Shown piece after piece: positions 1 to 7,713 of a stretch of DNA of 64,000 nt. The notes under the pieces were generated by a model, which did not search any database, had not been told where the DNA came from, and saw nothing but the letters and a program-made list of their open reading frames with translations. Within the stretch, counting starts at the first letter, position 1, and the number at the start of each line of letters is the position of its first letter. The stretch is from assembly GCF_029238675.1 (NCBI RefSeq), contig NZ_JAQWFR010000002.1, positions 124,001 to 188,000 of the forward strand. The letters are read 5' to 3'. This DNA comes from Oceanicoccus sp. GTDB lineage: Bacteria; Pseudomonadota; Gammaproteobacteria; Pseudomonadales; Dasaniaceae. The position numbers and the translations under genes were made by a program.

Positions 1-415
1 GGTGATGGCCGGCTGTTAATGTTGGATACTGTGCCAGTAGTTGTTTTGCGTAGTCGGCCAGTTCCGGCCATGCGGATAATGAACGTTCTAAATCAGTATA
101 AGTTAAGGGATGTTTTTCTACTGAGATGAAATGCAGCTGAGCTGTTTGGTCAGCAGTTTTCTGCCATAGTTGCCAGGCCGCCAAAAAATTTAAGCCAGTG
201 CCAAAGCCTGTTTCACCAATACTAAAATGTTCAAAGGGTTCAAGTTGTTGCCAGCGTTGTTGTAATTGATTGTGTTGTAAAAACACATAGCGGCTTTCTT
301 CCAGACCTTGTTGTAACAGGAAGTATATATCGCCGAAGTCTTTGGCTTCAGGTACATTGTCCTGTTGCCAATTTAATCGAGCAGTCTGTAAATAGTAGGG
401 TGATTTTTCAGACAT
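1..415 (-). CDS. mnmC: MnmC, tRNA 5-methylaminomethyl-2-thiouridine biosynthesis bifunctional protein (partial, N-terminal 138 residues)
   Basis: Only the first 138 codons are present; the gene runs off the left edge of the window. The start is ATG at 415-413. The product begins MSEKSPYYLQTARLNW and carries the SAM-binding motif GETGFGTGLNFL at residues 67-78, typical of the N-terminal methyltransferase domain of MnmC. In the family this domain methylates nm5s2U34 to mnm5s2U34, and an FAD-dependent C-terminal domain (outside the window) removes the carboxymethyl group of cmnm5s2U. It lies 48 bp downstream of the MaoC-like gene on the same strand and may be co-transcribed with it. The identity rests on this motif and the N-terminal context. 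Confidence 0.88.
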   Translation of the reverse strand, partial: MSEKSPYYLQTARLNWQQDNVPEAKDFGDIYFLLQQGLEESRYVFLQHNQLQQRWQQLEPFEHFSIGETGFGTGLNFLAAWQLWQKTADQTAQLHFISVEKHPLTYTDLERSLSAWPELADYAKQLLAQYPTLTAGHH

Positions 416-463
416 ATTGTCCAGATAGATTGTTACCGTTCATTCTAAAAGTCTTATAACCCA

Positions 464-937
464 CTAGCCAATGCTAATGGGTGGTAATTCAGGTTTTGGC
501 AAAGATAGTTTTTCGGTCGGGGCGATAACCTCAGCGCTGCCTTTGGCAACGGTTGTGCCATCCTGATTAATAGCCACCGTATCCAGGGTGACATAGTTCT
601 TGCGGTCATTCTTATTGGTGACTTCCAGATTAACAGTGATGGTGTCGCCAACCTTAACCGGGGCCCGGAAGGAAAGATTCTGACCCAGGTAAACCGTGCC
701 CGGCCCGGGCAGTTCAAGGGCCAGTGCTGCGGAAATAATCGAGCCAGTCCATGCGCCGTGGCCAATACGCTCTTTAAACATGGTAGTGGCGGCAAACTCC
801 GCATCCAGGTGCACGGGGTTAACGTCGCCAGAAACGGTGGCGAATAGCACCAGATCGTCTTCGGTCAGGGTTTTACTATAGGTCGCGGTCTGGCCAATGC
901 TGATTTCGTCGTAGGTAATATTGTCAATGGTGTTCAC
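464..937 (-). CDS. MaoC-like (R)-specific enoyl-CoA hydratase
   Basis: This 157-residue single hot-dog-fold protein has the length of a bacterial PhaJ/MaoC hydratase. The hydratase-2 signature is visible: D38 and H43 in SGDVNPVHLD, followed by the ERIGHGAWTGS segment. The family hydrates trans-2-enoyl-CoA to (R)-3-hydroxyacyl-CoA, linking beta-oxidation to polyester or fatty acid synthesis. The start is GTG at 937, preceded by GAGGAAT at good spacing. hrpA lies divergently and mnmC downstream. No phaC is visible in the window, so a role in polyhydroxyalkanoate supply is not shown. Confidence 0.85.
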   Translation of the reverse strand: MNTIDNITYDEISIGQTATYSKTLTEDDLVLFATVSGDVNPVHLDAEFAATTMFKERIGHGAWTGSIISAALALELPGPGTVYLGQNLSFRAPVKVGDTITVNLEVTNKNDRKNYVTLDTVAINQDGTTVAKGSAEVIAPTEKLSLPKPELPPISIG

Positions 938-1127
938 GGTAATTCCTCATACTGTCTAAATGGAAGCTGATTTTTGGCGGCCATTGTAAACCATTTTCTC
1001 AGTCAATATGGATCATCTTTGCCTATGGCTCCAGTTGGCTGCTGTTGGCGTCAGGTGTGCGGGAATGACGTTTTGATTGTATTAGCGTTATAATGTCGCC
1101 TTCACCCTAAGGCGTTTATCAGTACTC

Positions 1128-4100
1128 GTGGACCAATCGCAACACTCCATTCTCAACAAGCTAACACCAATGGTTAGCCAGTGCATGCTGGTTGACCGCC
1201 ATCCTGTGCAGAGAAAATTACAGCAATTGGACAAACAGCTGGCTGAAGGCAAGTCGATTACGGATGCCGTGCAATCACTGCAAAGCCGCATTGCAAAATC
1301 CATTGCCCTGGTAGAGCAACGTCAGCAGCAAGTGCCCAGCATAAACTTTCCAGACCTTCCTATTGCTGATAAGCGCGATGAAATTGCCCAAGCTATCAGC
1401 CAGCATCAGGTGGTTGTTATTGCGGGTGAAACCGGCTCTGGTAAAACCACCCAGTTACCAAAGATTTGCCTTGAGCTGGGTAGGGGTGTGAACGGTTTAA
1501 TCGGCCATACCCAGCCCCGCCGTTTGGCTGCGCGCACGGTGGCGCAGCGAATTGCTGATGAACTGGAAACACCATTAGGTGAAGGCGTAGGTTATCAGGT
1601 TCGCTTTACCGACCATGTTTCGGAAAACTCCCATATTAAATTAATGACCGATGGTATTTTGCTGGCGGAAATCCAGCGGGATAAATACCTGAATCGCTAT
1701 GACACGCTGATTATTGATGAGGCCCATGAGCGCAGTTTAAATATTGATTTTTTATTGGGGTTTCTAAAACAGCTACTGCCGAAGCGTCCGGATTTAAAAG
1801 TGATTATTACCTCGGCGACCATTGATCTGGAAAGTTTTTCCAAACACTTTAACGATGCGCCAATTATTGAGGTGTCAGGTCGTACCTATCCTGTTGAAAC
1901 CTTATACCGACCGTTAGATGACCTGTCTGCCGAGGGTGATTTAATCACCGGTATTGAAATGGCGATCAGCGAGTTAATGAGTGTCGAGGGTAGCGCCAAA
2001 GGTGATGTGTTAGTTTTTCTCAGTGGTGAAGGGGATATTCGCGAGGTTGCCCGGCACTTACGCCAATTACAAAAAGATGAAAGGGCATGGCAGCACTGTG
2101 AAATACTGCCCTTATATGCGCGCCTAAGTAATGCCGAACAAAATAAAGTGTTTAATATCACGGGGCGTCGTGGTCGGCGAATTATCCTGGCCACCAATGT
2201 GGCAGAGACCTCTTTAACAGTACCGGGTATTCGCTATGTGGTTGACCCGGGCTATGCGCGTATTAGTCGCTATAGTTACCGCACCAAAGTACAGCGCCTG
2301 CCTATTGAGCCTATTTCACAGGCCAGCGCCAACCAGCGAAAGGGGCGTTGTGGCCGTGTGGCTGAAGGCGTCTGTATTCGCCTGTATGAAGAAGCGGATT
2401 TTAACAATCGCCCCGAGTTTACCGACCCTGAAATTAAACGCACTAACCTGGCCTCGGTGATTCTGCAAATGCTGGGTATGCGCATGGGAGCAGTGGATAA
2501 ATTCCCCTTTGTAGACCCCCCTGACCATCGCATGATCAGTGATGGTTTTAAGTTATTGGAAGAACTGGGCGCTGTCGATAAAAAACGCCAGCTTACCTCC
2601 GCCGGCAGAACTTTAACCCGTTTTCAGGTTGACCCCCGTTTAGCGCGGATGATTATTGCTGCGGAAAAACTGGATTGCCTTGAAGAAATTCTGGTGATTG
2701 TTAGTGCCTTGAGTATTCAGGATCCACGAGAACGACCCGCAGACAAACAACAGGCCTCCGATGAAAAACACCGTCGCTTCTGGCATAAAGAATCGGATTT
2801 TTTATCCTATGTAAACCTCTGGAATTATTACGAAGAAAAACGCCAGGAGCTGAGCCAGGGGCAGTTGCGCAAACTCTGCCAGCGTGAGTTTTTGGCTTAT
2901 ATGCGGATGCGGGAATGGCGGGAGATTCATCATCAATTACGCCTGGCTTGCCGCGACTTAAAATATAAGCTCAACAAAGAACCGGCAAATTATGAATCTG
3001 TGCATAAAGCCTTATTGTCTGGCCTGTTAAGTCATATCGCCAATCTGGATGATGATCGACAATATCTTGGGGCGCGTAACAGAAAACTGCGTATTTTCCC
3101 CGCCTCGGCTTTATTTAAGAAAAATCCCAAATGGATTGTCGCCGCTGAAATTGCTGAAACCTCCCAGGTCTACGCCCGTTGCTGTGCGCAGATACAGCCC
3201 GAGTGGCTATTGGGTATTAACGACCCCCTGTTTAAACGCAGTTATAGCGAACCCCATTGGCAACAAAAAGCGGGCAGAGTGATGGCCTATGAGCGACTTA
3301 GCCTTTACGGCTTAATAATTCGTGAAAAAACCCGCGTTCATTACGGGCCTATAGAGCCCAGGCTTTCCCGCGAGATATTAATTCGTGCCGGCTTGGTAGA
3401 AGGCAATATTCCTAAAACCCTACCCACCAGCAAAGCGTCTTTTTTTAGCCATAACCAACAGTTGGTTAAGGATATTGAAGACTTGGAAGCCAAATCCCGC
3501 CGCCGGGATATTTTGGTGGATGACCAACAGCTGTTCCAGTTTTACGATGAGCGTATTGGCCTGGATGTTATCACCCTGAAACACTTTGAAAAGTGGCGCA
3601 AAGGGGCGGAGCATAAACAAGCCAAACTGTTATATATTGATAAAGAGCGTCTAATGCAACATGGCGCGGCCCATATCAATGAGATGCAATTTCCCGCCCG
3701 GTTAAGCGTCGGTGATTTGGTGTTTGGTCTCAGTTATCGCTTTGAACCTAACCACCGGGCTGACGGTGTAACTGTTACCATTCCTATTGGTTTGCTTAAC
3801 CGAATCCCTCGTCATCGTTTTGAATGGTTGGTGCCGGGTATGCTCAGGGATAAATGCATTGCGCTGGTAAAACTATTACCCAAAAATTTGCGCAAGCAGG
3901 TTGTGCCCGTACCTGAATATGTCGACAAGGCATTGGCGCAGATTAGCCCCGATGATTCACCTTTACTGGAAGTGTTAACGCGCCAACTAAAGCAGGTTGC
4001 TGGAGTTGTTATTCCCATGGAGTCCTGGTTGCCGGACCAACTGGATGATTTCTACCGCATGAATTACCGCGTCGTTGATGCCGATGGAAAACCGTTGGGG

Positions 4101-5075
4101 CAGGGGCGCAACCTGGAAAAACTGTTAGCCAATTTTAAAGGTCAGGTAACAGAAACCCTGCAAGAACAAACCCAGCAGCGCTTTCAAACCGACAATATTA
4201 AACAGTGGGATTTTGGCGAGCTGCCCACGGAATATCAATTTAACCAGGCGGGTGTGACAGTCACCAGCTATCCGGCTTTGGTGGATTGTAAAAACAGTGT
4301 TGCGATTGAGCTAAAAGACTTTCCCGAGCAGGCCGAGTTGGAAAGCCAGCGGGGTTTGGTGCGGCTATTTATGTTGCAAATGCCCCAGCAGTTAAAATAC
4401 CTGCGTAAGGAATTACTCCGTGGCAATACCATTAGCCTGCAATTAGCCGGTATTTCCCAGCAGCGAGATGAGTGGCTGGATGACCTGTTGTTCTCGGTGT
4501 TTCATCGTGTATTTATTGCCGATAAACCGTTGCCACGCTCTGACGAGGCTTTTCAGCAGCGCCTGCAGGCGGAAAAGAAAAATCTGGTAGAAGAAGCTAG
4601 TCGTGCCGCTGAAGTACTCTCAGAAATTGCAGCTATCTATACCGCTATCCGTAAACAATTAAAAAGCGCCAATGAGCTGTCCTGGGCTTTGGCCATTGGC
4701 GATATACAACAGCAGCTATCACTGTTATTTGCACCGGGTTTTATCAAAGACACCCCCTGGCAATATCTGCAGCAATATCCACGCTATCTAACCGCTATTG
4801 ATCAACGGTTAGAAAAACTCCGTGGACATTTTCAACGTGATAAGCAATTGCTGGTGGGTTTAAGAGAGCTGAGTGAACCCCTTTATGCGCAGTGGAAAAA
4901 TAATCATGATGCTGAAATGCGCAGTGAGCAACTACTGGCATTTCGTTGGTTGCTGGAGGAATACCGAGTCTCACTGTTCGCGCAAAAGCTGGGGACCTTA
5001 CAGCCCGTTTCAGAGAAGCGTTTGAAGGCTATGTGGCAGGAAGTAAAAACTTCTTTACTGGATGTCAGTAGCTAA
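1128..5075 (+). CDS. hrpA: ATP-dependent RNA helicase HrpA (DEAH box)
   Basis: This 1315-residue protein is about the length of E. coli HrpA (1300). The Walker A GETGSGKT is at residues 100-107, the DEAH box at 197-200 and SAT (motif III) at 229-231. The helicase C-terminal domain, HA2 and the long C-terminal DUF3418-type region follow. DEAH/RHA helicases unwind RNA from the 3' end; HrpA has been linked to mRNA processing and to resolving stalled ribosomes. The start is GTG at 1128 and no better upstream ATG is visible. A GC-rich hairpin with a short T run follows the stop. Confidence 0.95.
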   Translation: MDQSQHSILNKLTPMVSQCMLVDRHPVQRKLQQLDKQLAEGKSITDAVQSLQSRIAKSIALVEQRQQQVPSINFPDLPIADKRDEIAQAISQHQVVVIAGETGSGKTTQLPKICLELGRGVNGLIGHTQPRRLAARTVAQRIADELETPLGEGVGYQVRFTDHVSENSHIKLMTDGILLAEIQRDKYLNRYDTLIIDEAHERSLNIDFLLGFLKQLLPKRPDLKVIITSATIDLESFSKHFNDAPIIEVSGRTYPVETLYRPLDDLSAEGDLITGIEMAISELMSVEGSAKGDVLVFLSGEGDIREVARHLRQLQKDERAWQHCEILPLYARLSNAEQNKVFNITGRRGRRIILATNVAETSLTVPGIRYVVDPGYARISRYSYRTKVQRLPIEPISQASANQRKGRCGRVAEGVCIRLYEEADFNNRPEFTDPEIKRTNLASVILQMLGMRMGAVDKFPFVDPPDHRMISDGFKLLEELGAVDKKRQLTSAGRTLTRFQVDPRLARMIIAAEKLDCLEEILVIVSALSIQDPRERPADKQQASDEKHRRFWHKESDFLSYVNLWNYYEEKRQELSQGQLRKLCQREFLAYMRMREWREIHHQLRLACRDLKYKLNKEPANYESVHKALLSGLLSHIANLDDDRQYLGARNRKLRIFPASALFKKNPKWIVAAEIAETSQVYARCCAQIQPEWLLGINDPLFKRSYSEPHWQQKAGRVMAYERLSLYGLIIREKTRVHYGPIEPRLSREILIRAGLVEGNIPKTLPTSKASFFSHNQQLVKDIEDLEAKSRRRDILVDDQQLFQFYDERIGLDVITLKHFEKWRKGAEHKQAKLLYIDKERLMQHGAAHINEMQFPARLSVGDLVFGLSYRFEPNHRADGVTVTIPIGLLNRIPRHRFEWLVPGMLRDKCIALVKLLPKNLRKQVVPVPEYVDKALAQISPDDSPLLEVLTRQLKQVAGVVIPMESWLPDQLDDFYRMNYRVVDADGKPLGQGRNLEKLLANFKGQVTETLQEQTQQRFQTDNIKQWDFGELPTEYQFNQAGVTVTSYPALVDCKNSVAIELKDFPEQAELESQRGLVRLFMLQMPQQLKYLRKELLRGNTISLQLAGISQQRDEWLDDLLFSVFHRVFIADKPLPRSDEAFQQRLQAEKKNLVEEASRAAEVLSEIAAIYTAIRKQLKSANELSWALAIGDIQQQLSLLFAPGFIKDTPWQYLQQYPRYLTAIDQRLEKLRGHFQRDKQLLVGLRELSEPLYAQWKNNHDAEMRSEQLLAFRWLLEEYRVSLFAQKLGTLQPVSEKRLKAMWQEVKTSLLDVSS

Positions 5076-5078
5076 ATT

Positions 5079-5107
5079 AACGTCATCCCCGCGGGAATGA
5101 CGTTTTT
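5079..5107 (+). terminator. hairpin with T run after hrpA, built from repeat family B ends
   Basis: The arms CGTCATcCCCGC and GCGGGaATGACG pair, and the right arm is followed by TTTTT. The position fits a terminator for hrpA. The sequence is two outer ends of the family B repeat placed back to back, so termination may be a secondary use of a repeat remnant. Confidence 0.5.
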
Positions 5108-5131
5108 AAAATAACTGCTAAAATAAACCGT

Positions 5132-6040
5132 ATGAAAAAACAACTTAAATACGAATCTATCACAGTACCTTTGCCCTCGACGGATCAGGCCCACCTTACC
5201 CGTTTTTATAGGGATAAGAGAAATCTGGGTACTCCTGTGTTTATGTTGCACTCAACACTGCAAGATGGCAGTACTTTCTTTAGTGATAAAGGCACCGGTC
5301 TTGCCTGTTATCTGGCACGGCAAGGCTATGATGTTTTTGTGGGGGATATGCGCGGCAAGGGTAAAAGCTGGCCGCAGGTAAATGCCTCGTCGGTCTTTGG
5401 TTCGCATCAAGCGATTAATGAAGACATCCCTGCGATGGCACACAAAATCAAAATGCTGCGAGGCCATATTCCGCAGATTTGGGTAGGCCATGGTTGGGGT
5501 AGCGTTTTGATGGCCAGTTATTATGCTCGCTATGGTGATAGCTTGTGTTCTGTGGCAAAAATGGCGCATTTTGCGGCCCGGCGCCAAATCCTTTCCGGCA
5601 ATTCTGCAAAAACATTTTTTATCAATTTTCTATGGCGCAAGTTGGGTAAGTTGCTGATCTCAATCAATGGTTATATACCAGCGAAGAAAATGCATCTAGG
5701 GGCGAGCAATGAATCCAGGGCCCATTACCAGGATTACCTGAGATGGTCGAGCAGCGACCAGTGGGTTGATGCTGAAGATGGTTTTAGCTATGGCGAGGCC
5801 ATTCGCCAACAGCAACTACCACCAAGTTTCTATTTTGCCGCCAGTTCAGACAAAGCCTATGGCGACCCGGATGATGTGCGGGAATTTATGAAAGAACTGG
5901 GCCCGCATGATGGTCGTTTAATGGTCTTAAGTCGCCGTGGCGGCAATGCCAGGGACTACAACCACCTTAATATGGTGCGCCATAAAGACTGCGATACCGA
6001 CCATTTCCCCCTCCTGTTAGACTGGCTGCAGCAGGCCTAG
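5132..6040 (+). CDS. alpha/beta-hydrolase-fold protein with glycine at the nucleophile position
   Basis: This 302-residue protein has an alpha/beta-hydrolase layout: a core strand leading to VFMLHSTLQDGS near residues 37-47, GDMRGKGKS at 71-79, and a nucleophile-elbow region IWVGHGWGS. The elbow consensus is G-x-S-x-G, but here it reads G-H-G-W-G (residues 119-123), with codon GGT where Ser, Asp or Cys is expected. A late His occurs in DTDHFPLLLDWL. No signal peptide is seen, so it is probably cytosolic. Either it is not a classical serine hydrolase or it uses a different nucleophile; the substrate is unknown. It lies 56 bp after hrpA, beyond the hairpin. Confidence 0.75.
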   Translation: MKKQLKYESITVPLPSTDQAHLTRFYRDKRNLGTPVFMLHSTLQDGSTFFSDKGTGLACYLARQGYDVFVGDMRGKGKSWPQVNASSVFGSHQAINEDIPAMAHKIKMLRGHIPQIWVGHGWGSVLMASYYARYGDSLCSVAKMAHFAARRQILSGNSAKTFFINFLWRKLGKLLISINGYIPAKKMHLGASNESRAHYQDYLRWSSSDQWVDAEDGFSYGEAIRQQQLPPSFYFAASSDKAYGDPDDVREFMKELGPHDGRLMVLSRRGGNARDYNHLNMVRHKDCDTDHFPLLLDWLQQA

Positions 6041-6076
6041 CTATAGTTTTGGTGGAATATATTTCACCCTACGTGG

Positions 6077-6094
6077 GGTGGATCGCGATCCACC
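6077..6094. repeat. repeat family A palindrome, copy 1
   Basis: GGTGGATCGCGATCCACC is a perfect 18-bp palindrome, preceded by TACGTGG. It shares the arms GGTGGAT and ATCCACC with copies near 9474, 25095, 35738, 41077 and 41342. Here the centre is CGCG rather than T-NN-A. Confidence 0.75.
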
Positions 6095-6159
6095 ATCATC
6101 CCTGGCACCGTAGAAAGTGAGATTTATTGATATTTTATGATCAATGATGAACTTGTTAG

Positions 6160-6175
6160 TATGACCTGAGTCATA
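6160..6175. promoter_or_regulatory. dyad TATGAC-CTGA-GTCATA, possible operator of the hvf locus
   Basis: Perfect 6-bp arms with a 4-bp spacer sit about 180 bp upstream of hvfA. The size suits a dimeric regulator. No regulator gene is adjacent and I do not recognise the site, so the assignment is tentative. Confidence 0.3.
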
Positions 6176-6353
6176 GCCCTCACAGCAATTGTGGTTGCCT
6201 GCATTGGGAATCCGCTTATTGTTGGCGACACCGCTGATACTAGCTACACTAGGAGTGCATGTATTATTTGCACATTATTTAAGATGGAAGCTGGACTAAC
6301 AGGCTAAGACCTGCAGCAAACTTAATTTAACCCCCGGGCAATTGGAGATCCCT

Positions 6354-6686
6354 ATGTCTAAGTCCTCAAACAAAACCCAAATCGCAGCCGCTTTAGGTGC
6401 TGCATTCCTTGCAACTTCAGTTGCTCCCATCGCGTCTGCTGACGTTAACCCATTTTCAGCTACCCAGCTAAATGCCGGTTATGATCTGGCCAACTATGGC
6501 GACCACGAAGGTAAATGTGGCGAAGGTAAATGTGGTGGCGATAAAGCCGACAAAGAAGGCAAGTGCGGTGAAGGCAAGTGCGGCGGTGATAAAGCCGACA
6601 AAGAAGGCAAGTGTGGTGAAGGTAAATGCGGCGGTGATAAGGCTGGCAAAGAAGGTAAATGTGGTGAAGGTAAGTGTGGTGGCTAA
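6354..6686 (+). CDS. hvfA: HvfA/bufferin-type copper-binding RiPP precursor peptide with EGKCG repeats
   Basis: The product is 110 residues, starting at ATG 6354 (GGAG at 6344-6347). A TTG twelve bases upstream would overlap the ribosome binding site and is rejected. The N-terminus is a Sec signal peptide with probable cleavage after Ala29 (IASA|DVNPF). The rest is hydrophilic: three full copies of the 16-residue unit EGKCGEGKCGGDKADK plus a final EGKCGEGKCGG, giving eight cysteines at 55, 60, 71, 76, 87, 92, 103 and 108. EGKCGEGKCG repeats next to DUF692 and DUF2063 genes define the HvfA/BufA2 class of RiPPs. In that class cysteines become oxazolone/thioamide or thiooxazole groups that bind copper. 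The two expected maturation genes follow immediately; the usual DoxX-like partner is not seen. Confidence 0.87.
   Translation: MSKSSNKTQIAAALGAAFLATSVAPIASADVNPFSATQLNAGYDLANYGDHEGKCGEGKCGGDKADKEGKCGEGKCGGDKADKEGKCGEGKCGGDKAGKEGKCGEGKCGG
6507..6683 (+). repeat. 48-bp tandem repeat coding for the RiPP core
   Basis: Three full copies of a 48-bp unit plus a 33-bp partial copy code for residues 52-110 of hvfA. The copies differ at synonymous positions (GGCAAG/GGTAAA, TGC/TGT). This suggests the array is old enough to have drifted, with selection for the peptide. Unit gain or loss would change the number of Cys pairs in steps of two. Confidence 0.85.
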
Positions 6687-6727
6687 GCATTATGCTTAAC
6701 CTATCGCTTATCATTTCCTGAAAACAT

Positions 6728-6830
6728 CGTCATTCCCGCGAAGGCGGGAATCTAGCCTGCCTGCTTATGCTGTTATTTCCGCTAAAGCGGAAATTGACAG
6801 CACTGGATTCCCGCCTTCGCGGGAATGACG
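6728..6830. mobile_element. family B MITE-like palindromic element, full copy 1 (between hvfA and hvfB)
   Basis: A 103-bp element with terminal inverted repeats CGTCATTCCCGCG and CGCGGGAATGACG, extended inward by AAGGCGGGAATC and its complement. A second internal hairpin is TTTCCGCTAAAGCGGAAA. It is closely similar to the copies at 44446-44550 and 62141-62245 and has no coding capacity. This GTCATTCCCGCG-type repeat is common in many proteobacterial genomes. Here it separates the RiPP precursor from its maturation genes. Confidence 0.85.
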
Positions 6831-6866
6831 TGTGTTCTAGTACTGACGTTTATTGATCATTCTTCC

Positions 6867-7712
6867 ATGCATAAAACTTTAAAACCCAATACAGCAGGTC
6901 TTGGCTTACGCAGAGCCCTGATGGATCCATTGGCAGATTTACCCGACGGTGCCCTCGACTTTATGGAAGTCGCTCCAGAAAACTGGATTAACCTGGGTGG
7001 TCGGCTCAAAAAACAATTTCGACAATTCTCTGAACGCTATCCTATTCACCTGCACGGTTTATCCCTCAATATTGGCGGCGTAGCCCCGTTGGATGAAGAG
7101 CTGCTGCAAGCTATCAAAGCGTTTATGGATGAGCATCACTGTCCTATTTACACTGAGCATCTCACCTACTGTGGTGACGATGGTCATCTTTACGATTTAA
7201 TGCCAATTCCCTTTACTGAAGAAGCGGTGAAGCATGTAGCTGCCAGGGTAAAACGGGTACAAGATGTTTTGGGCCAGCGCATTGCCCTGGAAAATGCCTC
7301 TTATTATTGTGCGCCGGACCAGCAGATGTCCGAGAGCGAATTTATTAATGCAGTGCTGGCGGAGGCAGATTGTGATTTATTATTAGATGTTAATAATATC
7401 TATGTGAACAGTATTAATCACCACTATGACCCCTACCAGTTTTTAGCCAGCCTGCCATTACACAAAGCCCGTTATATTCATATAGCAGGGCATTATGATG
7501 AAGCGGAAGATTTACGGGTAGATACCCACGGTGCCGATGTGATTGACCCGGTATGGGATATTCTCAGGGCTGCCTACCAGCATTGTGGCCCCTTACCCAC
7601 CTTGTTAGAACGCGACTTTAACTTTCCTGCGGTTGAGGAATTATTAGCCGAAGTGGACATGATTCGCTCATATCAAACCGCCTTTAATCCCAGTGAAAAG
7701 GTGGCACAGTAA
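6867..7712 (+). CDS. hvfB: DUF692 family multinuclear-iron RiPP maturation enzyme (HvfB/BufB, MbnB-like)
   Basis: This 281-residue TIM-barrel protein is of the DUF692 family, whose characterised members (MbnB, HvfB/BufB) use a di- or tri-iron centre and O2 to convert precursor cysteines to oxazolone/thioamide or thiooxazole groups. Candidate metal-ligand segments are HLHGLSLNIGG, YTEHLTYCG, LENASYY, LLLDVNNIYVN, IHIAGHYD, DTHGADV and LLERDFNFP, all in family order. An upstream in-frame ATG at 6825 lies inside the family B repeat, so ATG 6867 (MHKTLKPN) is preferred, although no strong ribosome binding site precedes it. hvfC follows after one base. Confidence 0.88.
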   Translation: MHKTLKPNTAGLGLRRALMDPLADLPDGALDFMEVAPENWINLGGRLKKQFRQFSERYPIHLHGLSLNIGGVAPLDEELLQAIKAFMDEHHCPIYTEHLTYCGDDGHLYDLMPIPFTEEAVKHVAARVKRVQDVLGQRIALENASYYCAPDQQMSESEFINAVLAEADCDLLLDVNNIYVNSINHHYDPYQFLASLPLHKARYIHIAGHYDEAEDLRVDTHGADVIDPVWDILRAAYQHCGPLPTLLERDFNFPAVEELLAEVDMIRSYQTAFNPSEKVAQ

Positions 7713-7713
7713 G

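Larger units (their letters stand above)
6041..6353. other. intergenic region upstream of the hvf locus
   Basis: These 313 bp hold no convincing gene. They contain an 18-bp perfect palindrome of repeat family A at 6077-6094, an operator-like dyad at 6160-6175, and the ribosome binding site GGAG at 6344-6347 of hvfA. The promoter of the copper-RiPP locus should lie here, but I could not assign -35 and -10 boxes with confidence. Confidence 0.6.

Noticed and set aside
1054-1070. GCGGGAATGACGTTTTG before hrpA as a regulatory site
   Set aside because: It is a lone half of the family B end; no dyad or promoter association can be shown.
6825-6866. Upstream start for hvfB
   Set aside because: The ATG is inside the family B repeat end (GGGAATGACG) and would add residues unlike the family.
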